DNA from: Mactromeris polynyma
Taxonomy: Eukaryota; Mollusca; Bivalvia; Venerida; Mactridae
DNA: 64,000 nucleotides
NCBI GenBank assembly: GCA_032209605.1
Contig: JASFXZ010000045.1
Span: 1,364,001 to 1,428,000 of the forward strand
Reading direction: 5' to 3'
Positions 1 to 11,888 of the stretch are shown here, one piece after another (position 1 is the stretch's first letter; every line of letters begins with the position of its first letter). Made by a program: the position numbers and the translations under genes. The notes beneath the pieces were generated by a model. The model searched no databases. It was not told the origin of the DNA and saw only the letters and a list, made by a program, of their open reading frames with translations.

Positions 1-849
1 AGACAAGCACGGTGTTATAAATACGTACATTAAGATGTGTGCACGTTATTTATGCATCGATAGTAATGAAGTAAACTTCAAGGAAACTTGAATACGGGTT
101 GATATATAGATGTTGATATAACGTGAACCGAATCATGATCCTATTTTATAAACTTCAGACTGGTCTCTAGACTCAAATTTCGTTTTGTGCGTTCATATTC
201 TCTGGTTATATGCGATAATATTACTACAGTCACGATATAATATTGTGCAAGCGACAAATTAATCAGAATATTAACATACATATAATTCCAACAAAAGTAC
301 ATACCAGTATTCAACAGAAATACGTTGAGAATGTCAATGAGATATGAGCATTATTTTTGAGAATGAAAATATGTTAACAGTTGTACCAATTTCTCAAATA
401 TTGATATTGTGACATAAATATTGGATGCTACGAAAGGATATGTACGCGAACGCGCAAGTTCAAAATAAATATCACTACCGTGCATCTCGAGTAGAAGTGG
501 CCAAAGGGGTATGTAACAATTTCTACTTTCACTTTGTGTAATATATTTATTACAGTATACAAGTGAAAGTGAAATTAGAAAATGTTACAGACCTCTTTGA
601 AAGTGGCAGATTCAATTTTATCCAGATTTCTAAATCTACATCACCAAGATGTATTAGTGTACCCAGACAAACCCAACAACGGTAGACGATTGCTGTTTAA
701 ACTAGAATGCGTCCATAGGACACAGATGCCCCCACTTGCAGCCTTTGTCACAAAATCAAATGCTAGTACATGTACATGTATTCTGCTCATAGTTTGTTAA
801 TGGATATCAAAATTACCAAGTGAACAACTGTACTGATTATGGTGATAAA
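1..849. other. Left-edge non-coding stretch
   Basis: AT-rich sequence with no convincing exon on either strand. The SDR gene on the minus strand must continue leftwards, so this is probably its intron. I looked here for the exon carrying the catalytic Tyr-x3-Lys motif and did not find it. The 72-codon plus-strand ORF at 582-800 has no recognisable features. Confidence 0.5.
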
Positions 850-1400
850 TCAAGGGCCATAACTTTGCACTTACTGGACACAGGCAAACACAAAACCCCA
901 GGCGCACAACTATACAGGTTGGTGAACATTCCTGTACAGTTTGGTGAGTGTAGCTGATATACTGTTGGAGATATGCGTGACACAAAATTGCACGCTCTGT
1001 ATGCTATATTTTCAATAAATCAAGGGCCATAACTTTGCACTCACTGGTCTCACCGAATTATGAATCCCCAGATGCAATATAACACATGCATGTGAACATT
1101 TCTGTAAAGTCTTATAACTCTGGCTCATAAACTTTTGGAGATATGTGCGACACAATATTGCATACTCTGTAGACTATATTTTAACTAAGTCAAGGGCCAT
1201 AACTTTGCACTTACTGGGTACAGTCAAACACGAAACCCCAGGTGCACAACTTCACATGCTGGTGAACATTCCTGTAAAGTTTAATGATTCCGGCTCATAT
1301 TGTTTTAGAGATATGAGGGACACAATATTTTGTGACGGACGGAAGGACGGACGGACAAGGGCAAATCAGTATGCGCCCACCCCCCTTTTCAGAGTGGGGG
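850..1400 (+). repeat. Interspersed repeat of three 170-bp tandem units
   Basis: The motif tcaagggccataactttgca starts at 850, 1020 and 1190, giving two periods of exactly 170 bp and a shorter third unit. Each unit also carries gtgaacattcctgta and gagatatg boxes. The element ends in a gacggacgg run at about 1335 and a tail (cccaccccccttttcagagt) near 1378. A related 'gggctataactcc' element lies at 62300-62520. The style matches repeats common in mollusc genomes, but I cannot assign a class. Confidence 0.7.
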
Positions 1401-1535
1401 CATGACAAGTATTACATTCAAATAACTGATTTGATATTTTTAATCGATGCTCTCATAAATGCCAGCATTATAATGTTACCATTCGTCGGTACATTTTCGA
1501 AACACAAACGTTAAGACTAAAAGACAATATCTTAC

Positions 1536-4500
1536 CGTTCTTTGTCCGGAAATGCTCGAAACATTAACTATGCAACCTGAAAAAGTCAAGGCCACACGTA
1601 TAGTTGAAGGTTATCACAGTAATACCGGAACAAAGGTAAATCACAAATTCGAATCATTAAATATATACTCTAAAAATGATCGGAAATTTCAAGAGTAGCC
1701 TCCTCTGAACATTACATCAACATCAGTATCACGGTTGCTTCCCTCTACTAAAAACATTATTCAACTAGAAAAGCAACAATCGACCCCTCCTGTTGCTGTA
1801 TACCTAGATATATTCAACTATGCAAAATGTTTTTCAGTTTACCTTTCGTTTTTGTAAGATGTGGCAGACATAATTTAGATAAGTAGAACGGTGCCCGGAT
1901 ATTCGTTTTCATAACGAGGTCAAATTCTTCCATAGGAGTGTTTAACGTCGTGTTATATGCAACAATTGCAGCATTTTGTATCTGAAGAATAAAGTTCAGT
2001 GTATACAAGTGAGTTACCATGGATCTGTGAAATACTGGAAACTTCTATACACACACGCTGCATTGATAGAGACGAACAGATGCACGTAGTGTCAGCGTAT
2101 AACCTTTCTTGAGGTTCCAAGAAAATCTCACAAGACTCCCATCTTCATTTGTTTAAGAGAGAATGACCGTGGACAAAACACAAGCCTGCAGTTCATTTTA
2201 ACTCTAGTTATGAGACTATGAGCTATCAAGATACATTAACCAGAAATATATTCTTGAACTTCCAAACTTCAAAATTATCTAGTAGGGGAGATTGACCGAC
2301 TGGACTTTTTGGTCGTGACATAACTGACCGTCGACCTATACATACTTTTACTATTATTACAATATACAGTAACATACACACCAAGACATCTAAATGTCCG
2401 TATTTTCCAATAACGGCATTCACAAGACGTTCCAAATCTCCATCAATCGTTACATCGGCAACCACAAGTAAAAGCTGTAAAGAAAATAATTCCTTGAATT
2501 CAGGGGCCACAAACATTTTAAGACGGAAACTCAGACTTTGCGAAATTGGCAAAAGTTAATTTACCATCATTTCATTTTCATTGAATCAAAACGAGAGAAA
2601 TTTTGTCTGAATAATTGTTGTTACCCTTATGCCAATTTGCATTAAAATATATATTGTAATAACAACGTTGGAGCAAATCATAACGTTTTAAAGTTTATGG
2701 GTCAGTCACACTACACCGTATAGCGTTAACGGACGTCCAACGTATAACAAAATTTTCAATCCGTTCGTGTACGTTCGCATGCGTTTCTTTTCCGTTTCTC
2801 ATGCGGCGCCTACGCTCCTCGTCCGGCGATGTTCGTTCCATCCGGTGGAAGGTTTTGAACATGTTCAAAATTTGGAACGAACACCACCGGACAAAGTTGT
2901 CTGTTATATGTACGGTAGCAATGCGTTTCTATGCGTTTTGTCCGTTACTCGTGCGTTCCTTATTCTGTACTTGTCTGGTTCACATCCGTTATTGTCCGGT
3001 GGCCCTGATTCACGGCCGGACTACTACCGGACACGCAACGTATGTTTAACGGACGATAACTGACGAGGAACGCATAGGAACTGATAAATAACGGACTGAG
3101 CTACTTTCTACCTGTGTAACTTGAATGGTATCTTGTTCTTTGGTGGTCTGTTCTCCAACGACGTCACTACGATCAGAGGGAGGAGAGGGTGATCTTGGAG
3201 CCTTCCTCCGTCCCCTGGCCTTACCCTTCCCAGCATTCGTAGACTTCGCTTTTGGCATTTTGGAATTACTTCAGCACATGTGATGTCTGAGCGAGCGGAA
3301 ACTATTGTGCCGGAACAAAAAAAATATCGGACTCTTTATACCCGTTTTGTCCGTCACGAGACCGGTAGAAATACGTTCGTCAAACGGTCGAAGAACGTTT
3401 TGTCAGTTTCTCATGCGTTGCGCTTACGTTTTACGCGGTACACGTCCGTTACTAGTACGGTGATGTCCGTTAATTGAACGTTGTTCGTCCTGTATGTGTG
3501 CGTTGATCGTGCGGTCATTGTGCGTTTTGTCCGTTTTATGCGCCCCATACACCGATCGCGAGTGCACCGAGCAGCAGCGACGGATGCCTTTCGTCACCGG
3601 ATAACTTTCTGCCGCAATTTTCTATACGTTGGGCGTCCGTTAACGCTATACGGTGTAGTGTGACAGCTACATTAAGTCCGAGTTTCAATCTTATAATGTT
3701 CGTGAATAAGGCACAAGGTCCATTTTCAATAATTTTAACATTGATTTGAACAACGATATATATATGTATATATTAATCTTAAATAGATCATAAAAAATAA
3801 CTCGATATCGATTTTCGAGTCGTTTTCAAGGGAGACAATCCACTGCGAAAAGCTAGGTATGAATACAAACTTCTAAATGAGCGTTCACCTTCTGTTCGGG
3901 CAGTCCGGCTTTTTTCATCATAGCTCCGACATGATTCAACTTCTCGCTGTTTCTACCAGTAAGGGCCAGTTTGGGTCCATACTGTATCATATGATAAGCA
4001 GTTATGGCCCCTATGCCGCATTCATCTCCGGCGCCTGCAAACAAATGAAAATCTGCGTTTGAAACAAGTCGTCCGCCCAATAAGGTCAATAGGACACAGT
4101 CGCATGCTGTGCTAGATTCTTACGCCGTGTTTTTTTAAAAATTATTTCAGTTATTTATAATGAGTTATTATCAAACGCTAACATGTCCGCCAGTAAATGA
4201 CAACTTCTCGTCACATGAAATAGAAATGGAGGACAAATCACTATGGACGTACTTGGAATTTTCAGTCAAATTGTCACGGAGACTTCGAACCTACGATTTG
4301 TTTGCAGTCAAGTGCTCTACAGCCGGACAAAACTGTTAGTAGTCGGACGGGCCCCACTGTCACATTTCCGGCAAAAATGTATTGTATGATTGAAGATAAC
4401 TCGAGATTGAAACGACCCCCTAAATGTTACATAAATATTTTAATTCGCCTGGTTCTCTAATTTATGCTGGAACATTGTTAAAGAGATTAGCGTTTTCACA

Positions 4501-6718
4501 AAACCCAGACATAGTGGCTATGTCGAATGGCCGCCATTCCTCACATGAATTTTGATAGGAATGACTCTAAAATTGAATACAACGTTTATGTAACATATAT
4601 AGATGTAATGCTGTTCAACCAGGCGCTCAGTTTTCGATTCTTATTATAACATTTACTACACAGTATTGATCGCAAGTAAACCCCTCCCGTATCTACCCAC
4701 CTGAAGTGCTGGGCATTTTCATCATGTTTGGCCCCCAGTCGGGAATTTCTGGATCCGGGCCTGCCCAGGGTATCAATATGTTATGCATAGCCTGGGTACC
4801 GAGGATGACTTAAACATTGAAAACCCGACACTGTTACAGTAAAACCTCATTTAAAGACCACCTCAACATTAAGACCAGTAAGACCGTCTTCCTTCGTAAA
4901 AATTGATTTTTTTAAATATTATTGAGGTTTCACTGTTTAAATCAAATTGACTTGTCTACATACGTAGATCCCCATCCAGCAATGTCTACATATGTAGATC
5001 CCCATCCAGCAATGTCTACATATGTAGATCCCCATCCAGCAATGTCTACATATGTAGATCCCCATCCAGCAATGTCTACATACGTAGATCCCCATCAAGC
5101 AATGTCTACATACGTAGATCCCCATCCAGCAAAGTAATAAATCAAATTGACTTGTCTACATACGTAGATCCCCATCCAGCAATGTCTACATACGTAGATC
5201 CCCATCCAGCAATGTCTACATATGTAGATCCTCATCCAGCAATGTCTACATACGTAGATCCCCATCCAGCAATGTCTACATACGTAGATCCCCATCCAGC
5301 AATGTCTACATACGTAGATACCCATCCAGCAATGTCTACATACGTAGATCCCCATCCAGCAATGTCTACATACGTAGATCCCCATCCAGCAATGTCTACA
5401 TACGTAGATCCCCATCCAGCAATGTCTACATACGTAGATCCCCATCCAGCAAAGTAATAAATCAAATTGACTTGTCTACAAACGTAGATCCCCATCCAGC
5501 AATGTCTACATACGTAGATCCCCATCCAGCAATGTCTACATATGTAGATCCCCATTCAGCAATGTCTACATACGTAGATCCCCATCCAGCAAAGTAATAA
5601 ATCAAATTGACTTGTCTACATACGTAGATCCCCATCCAGCAATGTCTACATACGTAGATTCCCATCCAGCAATGTCTACACATGTAGATCCCCATCCCAT
5701 CCAGCAATGTCTACATACGTAGATCCCCATCCAGCAATGTCTACATATGTAGATCCCCATCCAGCAATGTCTACATACGTAGATCCCCATCCAGCAAAGT
5801 AATAAATTAAAAAAACTTCGCCTTATGGTTGCAAAATGTGCCAATGTACTGAATACAATGCGACCTTTCTAGAGCTGTCCTCTCTTCAACACCAATATCA
5901 ATTTGCTCATATAAACAGTTTCTATTATTTCAGACTCTACAGACCACCACTCAAAAACAACCTGAATTTGCATCTCCCAGATGGTAAATGCCCGGACAGG
6001 TTCAATTGTACATCCATACACATAGTGTGTGTACATTCATAGACAAAATGTGTGTACACTGTCCTAAAACAGTCATAGCTAGGAAGACTTACTTCGCGTG
6101 GACTAACAACAAATACGAGGGGTGATCGCAATGTTTTGGGACCGTTGCATTTTTATTATTAAAAATAGCCATTTCATGACAAACTGTAAAGTTAAACACA
6201 ATGGAATTATTATTGTACTTCATGTAGTTTGTTTCATATACTTCCAATGAATTCTAGAGAAAGGCATGAAATACTGCCGCTCAATGGGTCTAGTCTCTAA
6301 ACTTTACAATCATCCCTCTCTCCCTCTTTTGTAGCTGTCAGCTATTACATTGTAAATACTTAAACCAACCCAAAATTACACGCGTTATCAGCTACCCGAG
6401 TAAGACTAAACCGGGTGGTTGTATACAGATAAGAAAAGGAATATTTAATGAGTTACACGATGTAATTCAACAACTGCAAAAATAAACTCAACTCAAATCA
6501 AAATCCAGCAACTTCACCAGAATTTTACTGATTGATGAATACAAGTTTTGTAGAATACGAAATTTCGGAAAACTTCAAGTTCAGGAAATGATGAACAGTC
6601 TTTGCATATCACACTCAAATTCCATGAATAAAAATGTTGTTCCAATTCCTTAGAGACACATATCATGAAGCAAATCCTTACCTGTTATCAAGACTGTTTT
6701 GTCTTTCAAAGAAGCCAT
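1536..6718 (-). CDS. Short-chain dehydrogenase/reductase (SDR), 5' part of gene, five exons
   Basis: The product is an NAD(P)-dependent oxidoreductase of the classical SDR family. The coding exons on the minus strand are 6682-6718, 3889-4034, 2382-2474, 1843-1981 and 1536-1576 (456 nt, 152 codons). All have GT/AG borders and compatible phases. The start ATG at 6718 gives MASLKDKTVLITG, which joins the second exon to make the glycine-rich cofactor motif TGAGDECGIG near residue 13. Further along are LALTGRN, a DVT cofactor-contact motif, LIQNAA (the NNAG-type motif, split by an intron), KTNIRAPF and GCIVNVSSISG with the catalytic Ser region. The Tyr-x3-Lys exon is missing because the gene runs off the left edge. 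The substrate cannot be inferred. Confidence 0.88.
2705..3665. mobile_element. Non-autonomous DNA transposon with ~40-bp terminal inverted repeats
   Basis: The left end at about 2705 reads gtcacactacaccgtatagc, continuing gttaacggacgtccaacgtata. The right end at about 3665 is its reverse complement with one mismatch over roughly 40 bp. A 3-bp CAG lies on both sides if the TIR is taken to begin at TCACAC, but the exact border is ambiguous. The interior is rich in ccgtt/cgttcg/gtccg motifs in both orientations, so the body is itself repetitive. The element sits in the SDR intron between the 3889-4034 and 2382-2474 exons. The TIR resembles CACTA-type ends only loosely, and I do not assign a superfamily. 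Confidence 0.82.
3046..3258 (-). CDS. Small basic ORF inside the TIR transposon (70 aa)
   Basis: The ORF lies entirely within the 2705-3665 inverted-repeat element. It opens MPKAKSTNAGKGKARGRRK, followed by a Ser/Pro-rich stretch (APRSPSPPSD) and an acidic-polar tail. This looks like the basic N-terminus of a transposon-encoded DNA-binding protein, but no domain is visible and the ORF could be fortuitous. If real, it would be a remnant of the parent element's gene. Function unknown. Confidence 0.3.
   Translation of the reverse strand: MPKAKSTNAGKGKARGRRKAPRSPSPPSDRSDVVGEQTTKEQDTIQVTQVESSSVRYLSVPMRSSSVIVR
4837..4935. mobile_element. Possible ~99-bp MITE with pogo-like ends
   Basis: The left end is CAGTAAAACCTCATT and the right end is ATTGAGGTTTCACTG. 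These are inverted repeats of about 15 bp with two mismatches, and the CAGT-AAACCTC form resembles pogo/Tigger-type TIRs. No TA duplication is clear. It lies directly beside the 30-bp minisatellite. Confidence 0.4.
4951..5795. repeat. 30-bp minisatellite, 26 units in four blocks, with palindromic core
   Basis: The unit is aatgtctacatacgtagatc followed by cccatccagc. Four uninterrupted blocks contain 6, 10, 4 and 6 units (4951-5130, 5151-5450, 5471-5590, 5611-5795). They are separated by a 20-bp spacer, aaagtaataaatcaaattga, at 5131, 5451 and 5591. The first unit after each spacer starts ctt instead of aat. The core alternates between ctacatacgtag and ctacatatgtag; the second is a perfect 12-bp palindrome, and the difference is a CpG-type transition. 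One unit (5671-5705) has a 5-bp insertion. The array lies in the first intron of the SDR gene. All frames stay open, which explains the many ORFs here. Confidence 0.95.
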
Positions 6719-8988
6719 CTAGAAACGCAGACGACAGTCGGAAAAGTGAATTTGTGTTCCGACCACAGACGACGAGATTTCGAGTGATCTTATGTACGTG
6801 TTATTCTACACACTCCACCGGTTCAATCATGTCTGTACACACATTTCGTTAAAATTGATGTTACGTTTATAAAGGGGAGTATACGATGACAATTGTCAAC
6901 AAATAGCAGTGAGCCTACAATGTCAACATGTGACTTAAAAGCGGGTTTTTAGCTTTAAATTATATGTAGCGTCTTTTGTGTTTTGCATATAACATCCAGG
7001 TGGCAATTTGTTTCATGTTTAACGTATGCGCTATAATTGTATATGCATTATTTGAAGCAATAATTACAATATATTTCTACATTCCTGTGACACGCGACTG
7101 GTGATTGATCTTACCAAATTGATATTATCAACTTTTTTCATTTTATTATCTAGGACAACGTATCTACTTCATTTAAATGTTTGATGTTGTAAAATAAATA
7201 TACACGTTTTCTAATCACGAATTGTATGATTGTGCGAAATCATTCCAGGCAACCTCGGTGGCACGGATAACAATAGTTTGTTTCTATGAAATCTGCAAAA
7301 AAGACCGCGATTAGAGTGCATTGCAATTGGAACACCTCGCTCTGCAACCTACTTTGGACGGGATATCAATAATGTTGTGCAGAAAATGCTGACAATCTTA
7401 CAGTTCGCTGGCAGTCTTGGACGGTACTACTAAACACTGCAAAGTCAAGCACATTCACGAAAAATCACCCAACGTCTTGCAAAGACAGGCCAAAGTGTAG
7501 CAAAGTCGGTCAATGTGGTACTAATTCAGGTTATATGTATATCAAACAAGTTTTGTTTTCCATGATCGCGTTTTATGCGGGTTTTCAACATTTATTCCAG
7601 TCATTAACGATAGCCAGTAGACCTAACCAGTTTCCTGGAATTAATTATCAACCAACACTAACTTGCTCTTCCATAAGCAACTGATATCGTCTCCATATGT
7701 GATGGGGATGACCGTAGCCAATGTCACGGGAGAGCGTAACTTGCCCAACCCGGATCGGCCGCGTGACAGACTAGCGCTCTATGAACTAACTTAGTCGGCT
7801 TTTTTCAAACTAGTAAAACTGATATTATACATGTACTTAAATATCCCAAAATAACTTGTATTTAGCGACTTTAAACAGACAAAATGTGCCCGCCTTATCA
7901 AGGACAGTATTATTGTCAGCATAGCAACGTGTACCAAAGACTGGTAATGGTATAACAAAGGCAAACACATAGGGCACAAAGTCGGGTTATACGTCTTTAC
8001 CACTAGTAAAACTAATAGTATAATTAAAAATTCCTAACATAGCTTCTATTTCGCCATCTTAGACAGACAAAATGTGCCGCCCTTATCTGCTGTTACTGCT
8101 TACTTTTAAATGATTTCGATATAATTTTTCCGAGTGAGCGGGGAATATGATTAATCGAGTTTCTGGTTAACCACAAACACAAGTACATTTGTACTTGAAG
8201 CATTCACTTTTAATATTCTAAATAGGCTATTTATAGAATATTATGTTCATCGCCCGAAGACAACATAGGTTTGTGATTACAAGATGATACATACAAAAAA
8301 ACCTCTCTCTGTGTTTGGAGATATTTACTTTTGTTTATCGACATCTACATTGAAGGAAATACACATCCCTTTATGTTGAGGACTTATCGACAAATTTCCT
8401 TTCAAACGGATAGATATTTTTGTAAGCAGTACATTCCTCATAAGGCAACAATTTCTGATCAGATAAGCCTGTATAGTCTTGTCCAGAAATATTTAGATAT
8501 ATGCAAAAGAGCAATATTTTCATATTGGAGCAAACATTTCAATGAATAAGCTAGCAGACTTTAGTGTCTTCGATTTTACCAATTCGAGTCAGCGAAATTT
8601 GACTGTTTGTAAAGAAAACGCACTGAGGTGACTGAGCTCGATAGGTTTCGATAATCAGTCTGCCATAACAGTATGTCACAACAAAATTAAAAACAAAACA
8701 ATTTTGGCCAAACAAGGCCATCGGACAACACACGAAATATTCAATTGTTAACTTCAGGAGTTGGTAACTAGATGTACATGCAAACAGTGGACCAATTCGT
8801 TTCACTTTAGAGACTACGCCTTTTCTCCGCCTACACCCGTCTAGGTAATTGGAACAAAGGGTAAATCCAGCGCATACCAAGGTGTGCCGATCTGTCGTGA
8901 CAGGCAAAGAGGTAATCAAGATGGAGACTAACAACAAGAAAAATTTGATTGACTACAAGAATATACTGATGTTAGCCTCGGACCAATT
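5800..8988. other. SDR first-intron remainder, upstream region and intergenic stretch
   Basis: 5800-6681 completes the SDR first intron. From 6719 rightward is the SDR 5' UTR and promoter side, with no clear TATA box. A diverged direct duplication with an offset of 193 bp is visible: actagtaaaact at 7809 and 8002, each followed about 65-80 bp later by gacagacaaaatgtgcc-like sequence. The 128-codon minus ORF at 8551-8937 has no recognisable domain. Confidence 0.5.
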
Positions 8989-9402
8989 CTCCTACATGTT
9001 TTCTTTTTCTTCCACTATGAGGGTAGAACTCTGAAGTACGAGAGACGTGACTGTATTCTCCTACATGTTTTCTTTTTCTTCCACTATGAGGGTAGAACTC
9101 TGAAGTACGAGAGACGTGACTGTATTCTCCTACATGTTTTCTTTTTCTTCCACTATGAGGGTAGAACTCTGAAGTACGAGAGACGTGACTGTATTCTCCT
9201 ACATGTTTTCTTTTTCTTCCACTATGAGGGTAGAACTCTGAAGTACGAGAGACGTGACTGTATTCTCCTACATGTTTTCTTTTTCTTCCACTATGAGGGT
9301 AGAACTCTGAAGTACGAGAGACGTGACTGTATTCTCCTACATGTTTTCTTTTTCTTCCACTATGAGGGTAGAACTCTGAAGTACGAGAGACGTGACTGTA
9401 TT
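8989..9402. repeat. 69-bp tandem repeat, six identical copies
   Basis: Copies start at 8989, 9058, 9127, 9196, 9265 and 9334. Each begins ctcctacatgttttcttttt and ends gagacgtgactgtatt. I saw no base differences between copies. 69 is a multiple of three. The identity implies either very recent expansion or an assembly-collapse artefact. Confidence 0.95.
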
Positions 9403-10331
9403 CTCCATAATTAAATATGAACTATGCAATGACGAAGGATTTCTTTCCAACAACACTCCGCTTTATCAATAATATTGATGCCCCGGAAAGTTCGTATGAC
9501 CAAAGTTTCTTGCCGCTCACGTGACCGGCTTACGCAAGGATTGGGGGAACGAAATTACCACGACTACTCTCTGCGTTTTGTAGCAGTGACCACGCTATAA
9601 AATCAATGAAAATGGCCGGTTGGCAATGACTATATCCTTACCTATTGAATAAATAATAAATAAGACCTACTTTTGTTGTAAGTATCTTTGGTCAGACAAT
9701 TGATTGGTCTAAATCACACCTTAATTATTTATCAATAACATTTGTTGCAGCATAACGACTGTTGCTTTATCATATATTATAATAGTAATTGTGGTTGATG
9801 TTTCATTTCTTATCATGTGTACGATTAGACGTGTGCATTCTATGGTCTGTACTAGATGAGTATTTCAGACATAGCTACTTTGTTCATAAATTATTCGGAC
9901 GGACGGACGTTTGTGCAGAATGATGGACGTTTAGCCACACATCGTCCAACGACCTAGGAGGTCATCTTGTCGAAAAACAAATTTCCAACTTTTTTATGTT
10001 CACAATTCTAAGTCACGACGATGTCTTGCACGAGAAAAATGAATCGATCGTCCAACACTTTGAAGTGGTAAGTACGATTACGAATTGTATTTCATTATAA
10101 TAAATATAATATTGCATTTCGCGCTATTTCAGTTAATTTTCATAATAATTGTCGATCGCTGGAGAAAAGTAAAAGCCAGTAAGCTAGCCTGTACTGGAGG
10201 ACGCAAGCTCAGCAGATTTTGAAACACATGTAAAATAAGAATTACAATTCTGCTCGACTTAAGTATTCATTTTTATCTAAAACAAAACACTAAGTAGTTC
10301 TGAAGAAATATTTTAATTCGAACAACTGAAG
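9403..10331. other. Region upstream of the sulfotransferase gene
   Basis: No exon is visible. A tcacgtga E-box lies at about 9519, and gctataaaat at about 9594 could serve as a TATA box, although it is more than 700 bp from the ATG and would need a spliced or long 5' UTR. A short cggacggacgga run lies near 9898. Confidence 0.35.
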
Positions 10332-11678
10332 ATGTTAGTTTTAAATTTCAGTGTGTTGGAGTGTGTGGCTATAATCGTTATGGTAATGACGCTATCAAAT
10401 TATTTTGGTGACTGGAAATTGTATAATCGAGCACCTAGCAACAATGAAGACCGAGAAACAAAGTCAACACAAGCAGTTCTAACAAATGTACGCCAATCAG
10501 ACAATACTCCAACGTCATATGGTGAGGTCATAAACGATGGTACAGAACGCTTGGGATCGATGACGCACGCAGCGCGTAGGGTCTCCCATAGGATAGAATA
10601 CAACATTGAAGAATTTAAGTTCAATGAAGACATCTCAAACGTAGAGTCTGAAGATAATAGAGAAATAAAAGTAACCAATAACACAGAACTTAACAAGTAT
10701 AATCTGAATAGTGAAGAAAAACATAAAGTGACGCATGTCGGCTTTTTGAAAGTTCACAAAGCCGGGTCAACCACAATGCAGAATATGTTCTTCAGATTTG
10801 GTTTACGAAACAATCTAACATTCGCCTTACCTAAAACGGGGCATTACGTACTTTCCTCGCAAAGTGTACTTCTGGTTAGTAACGGCACTCACAGAGATAT
10901 ATTAGCATGTCACTCAGTGTACAAATCAGAAATCTTCGACAAATTACTTCCGTCTGATTCGGTAAAGATCGGCATAATCCGTGAACCACTCGATCGAATG
11001 ATAAGCGCAGCATATTACTATAGAGACGTATTACAGAAAGGATATCTACGGAAAGTCCCGAAGGAAAGCTTTATCGCAAGCCTAATAAACAACAGTTCGA
11101 TTTATGACAAACAACCATTCTCGAGAACTAAAAATTCAATGGGACGAGATTTTGGATTTTCATCGGACATTAAAAGAGAGGATAAGAGCTCGATTAACAA
11201 GCGACTGATGATGTTAAAGAAAGAGTTCAGTCTTGTCCTTGTTATGGAACGATTTGACGAGTCACTCGTCCTGATGAAACGACTCCTTAATTGGCAATTA
11301 TCTGACATAATTTATTTACAGAGTAACAAACATGAACATGTAAAGAAAGATTTAAATTCAGCAACAATTGCTAAGTTCAAGAAGGTCAATTTTCTTGATC
11401 AAGTTCTTTACGAGACATTTTATGACATTTTCCAATCGAAAGTGAAAGAGGCGGGAATTGGTTTGAAAAAGGAGGTTAGGCAGTTCAGAATTATTCTAAA
11501 ATTAGTGCAAGGATTTTGTGAATCTGCTGCGATTGGAATTCGGTTGTATGTACCAAAGTCAAGGTGGAATGGAGTGTTTTATGTCAGTTACAAAGAGTGT
11601 GAACTTATAACTACAGAAGAATTACAATTTGTTTCACGTCTTCGTGAAAGACATCGAAATATGCATTCAATTAAATAA
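10332..11678 (+). CDS. Galactose-3-O-sulfotransferase-like, Golgi type II membrane protein
   Basis: This is a single-exon gene of 448 codons. The family moves sulfate from PAPS to the 3-OH of galactose on glycolipids or glycoproteins in the Golgi lumen. A short cytosolic end is followed by a hydrophobic signal anchor (about residues 8-24) and a variable stem to about residue 130. The 5'-phosphosulfate loop FLKVHKAGSTT is at 138-148. The 3'-phosphate motif IGIIREPLDRMISAAYYY is at 213-230, with the usual Arg-Glu-Pro. N-glycosylation sequons include NLT at 161 and NGT near 184. The length fits the Gal3ST family. The acceptor cannot be predicted; a cerebroside-type or glycoprotein-type enzyme is equally possible. 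An AATAAA overlaps the stop codon and another lies at 11889. Confidence 0.85.
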   Translation: MLVLNFSVLECVAIIVMVMTLSNYFGDWKLYNRAPSNNEDRETKSTQAVLTNVRQSDNTPTSYGEVINDGTERLGSMTHAARRVSHRIEYNIEEFKFNEDISNVESEDNREIKVTNNTELNKYNLNSEEKHKVTHVGFLKVHKAGSTTMQNMFFRFGLRNNLTFALPKTGHYVLSSQSVLLVSNGTHRDILACHSVYKSEIFDKLLPSDSVKIGIIREPLDRMISAAYYYRDVLQKGYLRKVPKESFIASLINNSSIYDKQPFSRTKNSMGRDFGFSSDIKREDKSSINKRLMMLKKEFSLVLVMERFDESLVLMKRLLNWQLSDIIYLQSNKHEHVKKDLNSATIAKFKKVNFLDQVLYETFYDIFQSKVKEAGIGLKKEVRQFRIILKLVQGFCESAAIGIRLYVPKSRWNGVFYVSYKECELITTEELQFVSRLRERHRNMHSIK

Positions 11679-11888
11679 AGCTGTACGTGCACTATATGAC
11701 ATTAAACATAGCACCAGGCTCCTGTGGGTTTATGGTTATCGTAAAATCAGTGTATCACTCAGTACTGTAATGCGTGTTTTACGACCTTTTGCCACTTATC
11801 CGTGGCTTCCTTTACAAAGTGCAGAAACAGTCTTCAGTCTTATGAATAAGGCTATGACAAGTGTTATAATAAAAAATAATTCTAAAGG

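Noticed and set aside
2705..3665. Classical CACTA (EnSpm) transposon
   Set aside because: If the element started exactly at CACTA, the flanking triplets (tca, tga) would not match. The best-matching TIR begins a few bases further out, so the superfamily was left open.
4951..5795. CRISPR-like array
   Set aside because: Units are directly tandem with no unique spacers, and the genome is eukaryotic. It is a minisatellite. The same reasoning applies to the 69-, 45- and 152-bp arrays.
4922..5844. Six overlapping ORFs with repeats such as MSTYVDPHPA and MGIYVCRHCW
   Set aside because: They arise because the 30-bp minisatellite has no stop in several frames. No start context, splice logic or composition supports a protein.
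8551..8937. 128-codon minus-strand ORF
   Set aside because: No domain, signal peptide or neighbouring exon was recognised, and the length is within chance for this much sequence.
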